Shown: in pieces, positions 6,693 to 10,000 of the stretch
How the letters are laid out: every line of letters begins with the position of its first letter
Position numbering within the stretch: position 1 is the stretch's first letter
DNA from: Desulfomonile sp.
GTDB lineage: Bacteria > Desulfobacterota > Desulfomonilia > Desulfomonilales > Desulfomonilaceae
Assembly: GCA_020216785.1 (NCBI GenBank)
Contig: JAIWNO010000038.1
Location: forward strand, 1 to 10,000
DNA: 10,000 nucleotides
Direction: 5' to 3'
Position numbers and translations under genes: made by a program
The notes under the pieces: model-generated
Databases searched by the model: none
Told to the model about the DNA's origin: nothing
What the model saw: the letters and a program-made list of their open reading frames with translations, nothing else

Positions 6693-7529
6693 ATGGCGGC
6701 ACAAGATGTGGTGATCAAAGACATTTTCGGCGAAGCTGACAAGGTGGAAATTCTCGGGAAACTCCCCGCCATCCTGTGGGCCTATCTTGAGACAGCCCGA
6801 TTGCTGGTTCGAAATATCGACACCGCTCCAGGCTCGAGCGCGCGATCTGCCAAGGACGCGGAAAAAATTCTGGGCATCCTTGAATCCGCTGCCGAGTATC
6901 TTGGCAATGAATCGCTGAAAACTACCTTGGGCGGCCACTCCAAGATGCTAAGCGCCCTGGGCAGGGGTGAGCTTTCCGAGCAGGATTTCGTAAAGACGTT
7001 CGTTGAAGACCTTCCTCGGCTGGAAGGCATGGCCGGACCACGTCCTGAATCTCTCCCCGATCCGCTGATTTCCTCGTGGCTCGCCGATCAGGCGACGGAT
7101 GCCGCTGACAGGATCAGGAAAGGACGCGCCGGCGATTTGGTCGTCAGTGTGGAATTGCTTGATGAGATCCGGGATTATCTTGCGGCTGAGGCTGTTTCCG
7201 AAGGAATCAGGTCCATCCTTGTAGTGGACAACGCAGGTACACTTGTGATCAATATCGGCGACAAGACCGACCTGGATGCGGTCTCCTTGGCCGCTGTAGC
7301 GGCCGCCAACTTCGCGGCCACCGAAAAGATTGCCCATCTCATTGGCGAACGTGATTTTGTCCTGCTGTTTTATAAGGGACATAACGAATCGTTCCACTTC
7401 ACTCGCGCGGGAAAGGACTACATCGTCGTCACTATATTTGACAACTCGCTCTCTTTGGGACTTCTGAGGTTGAAGATCACCGAGGTTGCCCAATTCCTCA
7501 TTGGAAAGCTCCCGAAGAGGGAGGTCTGA
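6693..7529 (+). CDS. Roadblock/LC7 (MglB-like) protein with N-terminal extension
   Basis: This is a soluble protein of 278 residues. Roughly residues 158-275 form a Roadblock/LC7 domain: SILVVDNAGTLVINIG at 174-189, an alanine-rich helix, AHLIGERDFVLLFYKG at 214-229, then SFHFTRAGKDYIVVTIFD and a closing GLLRLKITE helix. Roadblock proteins dimerise and bind small GTPases; MglB is the GTPase-activating partner of MglA. The first 155 residues are predicted mostly helical and carry no family I recognise. They roughly double the length of a typical MglB (about 160 residues). The ATG at 6693 has AAGGA 10 bases upstream. The stop is two bases before the GTPase start, so the two genes are almost certainly translated together, as in mglBA operons. 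A GAP or scaffold role for the neighbouring GTPase is inferred; no Arg finger is expected from this fold. Confidence 0.88.
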   Translation: MAAQDVVIKDIFGEADKVEILGKLPAILWAYLETARLLVRNIDTAPGSSARSAKDAEKILGILESAAEYLGNESLKTTLGGHSKMLSALGRGELSEQDFVKTFVEDLPRLEGMAGPRPESLPDPLISSWLADQATDAADRIRKGRAGDLVVSVELLDEIRDYLAAEAVSEGIRSILVVDNAGTLVINIGDKTDLDAVSLAAVAAANFAATEKIAHLIGERDFVLLFYKGHNESFHFTRAGKDYIVVTIFDNSLSLGLLRLKITEVAQFLIGKLPKREV

Positions 7530-7531
7530 GC

Positions 7532-8146
7532 ATGGCATTCATTAACAAGAGCGCCAAGGAAATCCAGGTCAAGGTGGTATACTATGGGCCCGGCAGGTGT
7601 GGCAAGACCACCAACTTGCTCTACGTCAACCAGAAGATGAATGCGAAGTTCATGGGAAAGATGATCTCCATAGACACTCGGGGTGACAAAACGCTCTTCT
7701 TTGATTTCCTGCCGCTGCAGCTCGGTAAGATCCGCGGCTTCAATATCAGAGTGCAACTCTACACGGTTCCCGGTCAAGTGCTGTACAACGAGAGCCGCAA
7801 GATGGTGCTCAAAGGCGTCGATGGCGTGGTCTTTGTCGCGGACTCTATGGAGGTCCAGCGGGAACCCAACAAGGAAAGCCTGCTCAACCTGAAGGAAAAC
7901 CTCGCGGAAGACCATTTGGATCTGGATGAGCTTCCGTTGGTAATCCAACTGAACAAACGCGACCTGGAAGGAAGCGTGATCCCCATACTGAGCCAGGAAA
8001 CGATGACCAACGACCTCCACGGACTGTTGAAACATCCTGTCCCTGTGGTCATGGCCAGCGCCCTCCAGGGACCTGGAGTATTCGAAACCCTTCGTGAAAT
8101 CAGCAAGATAACCATTAAGTCTGTGCACTATAAGTTAAGGAGCTGA
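7532..8146 (+). CDS. MglA-type Ras-like small GTPase
   Basis: This is a bacterial small GTPase of the MglA group, 204 residues long (Myxococcus MglA is about 195). The P-loop GPGRCGKTT spans 19-27 with K25 and T26. Switch I is RGDKTLFFDFLPL at 50-62 with T54. Switch II carries LYTVPGQ at 76-82, where the Asp of the usual DxxG is Thr78, as is typical of MglA, and the catalytic Gln82 is present. NKRD is at 141-144 and SAL at 176-178. The family catalytic Arg, expected at position 53, is Lys here. MglA cycles between GDP and GTP forms and in the GTP form marks the leading cell pole. It starts two bases after the Roadblock stop, with GGGAGG 7 bases before the ATG. The C-terminal tail SVHYKLRS has no lipidation signal, so membrane attachment would need a partner. 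Confidence 0.95.
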   Translation: MAFINKSAKEIQVKVVYYGPGRCGKTTNLLYVNQKMNAKFMGKMISIDTRGDKTLFFDFLPLQLGKIRGFNIRVQLYTVPGQVLYNESRKMVLKGVDGVVFVADSMEVQREPNKESLLNLKENLAEDHLDLDELPLVIQLNKRDLEGSVIPILSQETMTNDLHGLLKHPVPVVMASALQGPGVFETLREISKITIKSVHYKLRS

Positions 8147-8155
8147 GACTCGGCA

Positions 8156-8233
8156 ATGGTGAATCGTTACGAAAAACCTGTGAGTGCGATGATAACCCGT
8201 TCAGACCCCATTCCCGACGGTGTTTCCCGATGA
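8156..8233 (+). CDS. Possible 25-residue small ORF (weak)
   Basis: An ATG at 8156 opens a 25-codon frame ending in TGA at 8231-8233, starting MVNRYEKP and ending IPDGVSR. It lies 10 bases after the GTPase stop. The nearest purine run, GGAG at 8139-8142, is 13 bases away, which is too far to be convincing. It may be only open intergenic sequence. I recognise nothing in it. Confidence 0.15.
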   Translation: MVNRYEKPVSAMITRSDPIPDGVSR

Positions 8234-8246
8234 GCTGAGACCGTCG
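8215..8246 (+). other. 7-bp inverted repeat ahead of the linker-helical gene
   Basis: CGACGGT (8215-8221) and ACCGTCG (8240-8246) are exact inverted copies with 18 bases between, ending just before AAGGAAAG (8249-8256), the presumed ribosome site of the gene at 8269. A stem here could influence translation start. There is no T-tract, so it is not an intrinsic terminator. Confidence 0.3.
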
Positions 8247-8268
8247 AAAAGGAAAGTCTTCCCTCTGC

Positions 8269-9378
8269 ATGGATAAAGGCGATAGGAAAAAACTGAGGCC
8301 CCAATCGAGGGGAGCCGGCTTTCAAGTCGGTTCCACCGGGAACCCGGCTGCTGAAGACGCGGCTCAGAGTTTTTTTGAAAGCCTCTCGACTACGTTCTAT
8401 GACGTAACGTCGGGCGACGAGGAGACTGACCGCGCGATCGACTTGGCTGTGGACACACTTTTCGTGGAAGAGCCGGAGACCCCGCCGCCGGAGACTACCG
8501 AAGTCCAAGCGACGATGATCGATGAGATCACTCTCGAGGAGCCCCCTCCGCCTCGGCCAGAGGGACCCCTCGAAGTCGAGAGATTTGAGGAGCCTGTAGC
8601 GTCGCCAAGCTCCGCTTACGACCTAGCTGCGGAACTCGGACTTGACGAATTCAAAGATACGGAGTTAGAGGGGGCTTTTGAGGCCAAACCGGAACCCGTT
8701 CCTGCGCCTCCTCCCGCTCGTGTGGAGCGCATGACAGCGCCCAAGCCTCGACTCGAAACCGCACCGCCAGTCCAAGACATGAGCCTGAGGAAGCTCGAGG
8801 AAGCAATCCTCACTCTGGAATGGGAGATTTCGCGGAGATCAGTCACTGTTCTGGCGAGCGAATTGAAGAAAGTCAGGACTCGATTCCAGGATAATGTCAC
8901 CGTGGACTTCGCCGCACTTGCCATGCGTGTGGTATTGGACTACATCATCAAACGGATGTCACGGGCGCATCCGGAATCAATCCGATTCCTGCTGGAAGTC
9001 ACAGACTATTTGAAGGGGGCGATAGCTTCGTCCAGACAGGATCCGCTTGTCGCATTCGACCGGATATTGGGCCGGTACGAGGCATACAAATCCGCTGTGC
9101 GCAGAGCGGAGGGGATTCCCGACAGCTCGCCGGCAATTCTCCGGGAGCTGGAGGTAACGGACCCTAAGGCGTTTTATGAGATGGTGAAATCTCAGGCCGC
9201 CACGTTAGCCATGGCAGGCCGCTCGCTTGCCGAAAGACTGAACACGGTTGAGGCCCCGGAGAACCTGATTCGTTCGTTCAGGTTCCTTGCCACGCGATCG
9301 TTTAACCGCATTCTCGAAAGTACGAGGAAAAAGGGCGTGTCCACACAGCCGCCACCCAAAAAGACGGCAAGACGATGA
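8269..9378 (+). CDS. Unrecognised protein: acidic proline-rich linker plus helical C-terminal half
   Basis: This is a 369-residue soluble protein that I cannot assign to a named family. Residues 28-66 are helical. Residues 67-168 are low-complexity and rich in Pro and Glu (for example EEPPPPRPEGP and PEPVPAPPPA), like a flexible tether. Residues 170-252 form an amphipathic helical block (LRKLEEAILTLEWEI, then RFQDN...AHPESIRFL). This block resembles, from memory only, a helical element seen in deltaproteobacterial proteins near PATAN domains or response regulators. A second helical block runs 258-350, followed by a basic tail (RKK, PPPKKTARR). No signal peptide or membrane segment is visible. 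The ATG at 8269 is the only start in frame; AAGGAAAG lies 12 bases before it. Given its neighbours, it may tether the GTPase pair to another component, but this is a guess. Confidence 0.85.
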   Translation: MDKGDRKKLRPQSRGAGFQVGSTGNPAAEDAAQSFFESLSTTFYDVTSGDEETDRAIDLAVDTLFVEEPETPPPETTEVQATMIDEITLEEPPPPRPEGPLEVERFEEPVASPSSAYDLAAELGLDEFKDTELEGAFEAKPEPVPAPPPARVERMTAPKPRLETAPPVQDMSLRKLEEAILTLEWEISRRSVTVLASELKKVRTRFQDNVTVDFAALAMRVVLDYIIKRMSRAHPESIRFLLEVTDYLKGAIASSRQDPLVAFDRILGRYEAYKSAVRRAEGIPDSSPAILRELEVTDPKAFYEMVKSQAATLAMAGRSLAERLNTVEAPENLIRSFRFLATRSFNRILESTRKKGVSTQPPPKKTARR

Positions 9379-9405
9379 GCAGTTTGAGCGGAACAAGATC
9401 TAATC

Positions 9406-9479
9406 GCCGTGCCCGGTATCAGAAGGCGGCGATGACCGGGAGGAATCTCTCGACAGGATAGCCTCTTGACGGGCATGGC
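9406..9479 (+). other. Two mutually exclusive stems ahead of the PilZ gene
   Basis: GCCGTGCCCG (9406-9415) can pair with CGGGCATGGC (9470-9479) as a 10-bp stem with one G-U pair. CCCGGT (9412-9417) can instead pair with ACCGGG (9435-9440). The two stems share bases 9412-9415, so only one can form at a time, the arrangement of a simple RNA switch or attenuator. Neither is followed by a T-tract. The structure lies 57 bases before the PilZ start. Confidence 0.3.
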
Positions 9480-9526
9480 CCTGTGACGTTCGCATTATGG
9501 AGGCTGGCGGACGATCACACCTGCAT

Positions 9527-9530
9527 GGAG
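9527..9530 (+). promoter_or_regulatory. Shine-Dalgarno GGAG that sets the PilZ start
   Basis: GGAG lies 6 bases before the ATG at 9537-9539. It is embedded in an earlier in-frame ATG (9525-9527), and the still earlier GTG at 9483 has no good site. This makes 9537 the best start for the PilZ protein. Confidence 0.6.
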
Positions 9531-9536
9531 ATTACT

Positions 9537-9899
9537 ATGGCCGACCAGTCCCCGACTGAAGCCGTTGAAAACCGCCGAAGGCTGAAGCGGAAATACACTC
9601 TGTTCAAGATCCCCGCCTACGACGCGCAGACGAGACGTTTCCTCGGGCTCGTACAGGATATCAACGAAAACGGCATCCAGTTGTTCGGTGTTCAGGTAGA
9701 GGTCGGTGCCGCCAAAACCATTATCATTCAGGCGTCCGACTACGTGAAGACCGCTCCGTTGAGTTTTATTGCTCAGTGCCGGTGGTCGCGGAGGGAAAGT
9801 CAGCAAGGGTATTATTCATCAGGGTTCGAGATCACCGCCATCAGCAACGAGGCAAGGGGCAACCTGCTGAAGTTGGTAGAATTGGTGACGCTTGGTTGA
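9537..9899 (+). CDS. PilZ-domain protein (putative cyclic di-GMP receptor)
   Basis: From the ATG at 9537 this is a 120-residue protein consisting of one PilZ domain. The N-terminal RxxxR motif is R14-RLK-R18 inside a basic run. The second motif reads DINENG at 41-46, which is DxSxxG with Asn in place of Ser. The later CRWSRRES...GYYSSGFEI segment matches the closing strands of PilZ. PilZ proteins bind cyclic di-GMP and pass the signal to motility, pilus or polysaccharide machinery. The N-terminus could extend to GTG 9483 (138 residues), but those extra residues look unlike a PilZ domain and the ribosome site favours the shorter form. The gene lies on the same strand as the GTPase cluster, 158 bp after the preceding stop, so it may have its own expression control. 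It may give the cluster a cyclic di-GMP input. Confidence 0.87.
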   Translation: MADQSPTEAVENRRRLKRKYTLFKIPAYDAQTRRFLGLVQDINENGIQLFGVQVEVGAAKTIIIQASDYVKTAPLSFIAQCRWSRRESQQGYYSSGFEITAISNEARGNLLKLVELVTLG

Positions 9900-9913
9900 T
9901 TCCCCCAATTACG

Positions 9914-9934
9914 GCTCAGCGGCCTGGCCGCCGG
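9914..9934. other. GC-rich palindrome after the PilZ gene
   Basis: The 13-bp GCGGCCTGGCCGC (9919-9931) is an inverted repeat about a central T, just past the PilZ stop at 9899. It could form a short hairpin with a 5-base loop. No T-tract follows, so a terminator role is weakly supported. Confidence 0.25.
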
Positions 9935-9962
9935 CGAATCCCCATCTCATCCGTACTGAGTC

Positions 9963-10000
9963 ATGAGTATGCTGCACCTGACCATCATTCGCCCCGGAGG
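9963..10000 (+). CDS. Possible start of a gene cut by the window edge
   Basis: An ATG at 9963 opens a frame (MSMLHLTIIRPG) that stays open to the window end; the ATG at 9969 is an alternative start. The alternating hydrophobic residues are typical of an N-terminal beta strand. No strong ribosome site precedes it, and twelve residues are too few to name a family. Confidence 0.3.
   Translation, partial: MSMLHLTIIRPG

Noticed and set aside
6511..6714. 67-codon frame from a TTG in the leader ahead of the Roadblock gene
   Set aside because: It has no ribosome site, overlaps the Roadblock start, and its composition (basic, without secondary-structure pattern) looks like noncoding sequence.
7418..8128. 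236-codon open frame antisense to the GTPase gene
   Set aside because: It covers the P-loop and switch regions of a clear MglA-like protein on the other strand; the antisense product has no recognisable features.
8211..8262. Intrinsic terminator after the GTPase gene
   Set aside because: The 7-bp stem has no T-tract behind it and is followed at once by a purine-rich ribosome site, so termination is not supported.
9466..9513. TTGACG as a -35 element for the PilZ gene
   Set aside because: No -10-like hexamer lies at 16-18 bases; CATTAT is 21 bases away.

Overview
The window is a moderately GC-rich bacterial segment (judged by eye, not computed) packed with protein genes. I saw no tRNA, rRNA, CRISPR array or mobile element. 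The mix of a PATAN/DUF4388 protein, a Roadblock/LC7 protein, an MglA-type small GTPase and a PilZ protein suggests a Gram-negative lineage of the deltaproteobacterial type (Myxococcota, Desulfobacterota or a related candidate phylum). A lipoprotein signal in one gene fits this. The exact phylum cannot be settled from this window.

Layout. (1) 8-919, plus strand: a TIGR01777-type NAD(P)-dependent epimerase, apparently unrelated to its neighbours. (2) 935-3474, minus strand: a two-gene unit, first a TPR-repeat lipoprotein and then a soluble double-PAS histidine kinase. It converges on the epimerase, and a perfect 10-bp inverted repeat spans the junction. (3) 3475-3650: a divergent intergenic region. 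It holds a strong sigma70-like promoter for the rightward genes, with a 6-bp-arm dyad inside its spacer, and a weaker leftward promoter. (4) 3651-6413: a 920-residue protein with four PATAN-like domains separated by alpha-helical modules, followed directly by a 12-bp hairpin. (5) 6414-6692: a 279-bp leader containing several inverted repeats. (6) 6693-8145: a Roadblock protein with a long N-terminal extension and, two bases later, an MglA-like GTPase. (7) 8269-9378: an unrecognised protein with a proline-rich linker and a helical C-terminal half. (8) 9537-9899: a PilZ-domain protein. (9) 9963 to the end: the possible start of another gene.

Reading the genes together (inference): the right-hand two thirds looks like a regulatory cluster built round a Ras-like GTPase. 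The Roadblock protein would be its co-regulator, the four-PATAN protein and the linker-helical protein would be scaffolds or partners, and the PilZ protein would link it to cyclic di-GMP. In Myxococcus, MglA and MglB set cell polarity for motility. Here the arrangement is different: an enlarged Roadblock protein, a Lys where the MglA catalytic Arg is expected, and a large PATAN protein. It may therefore be a variant polarity or surface-behaviour module. The kinase and lipoprotein on the other side of the shared promoter region could be the sensing arm, but that link rests only on position.
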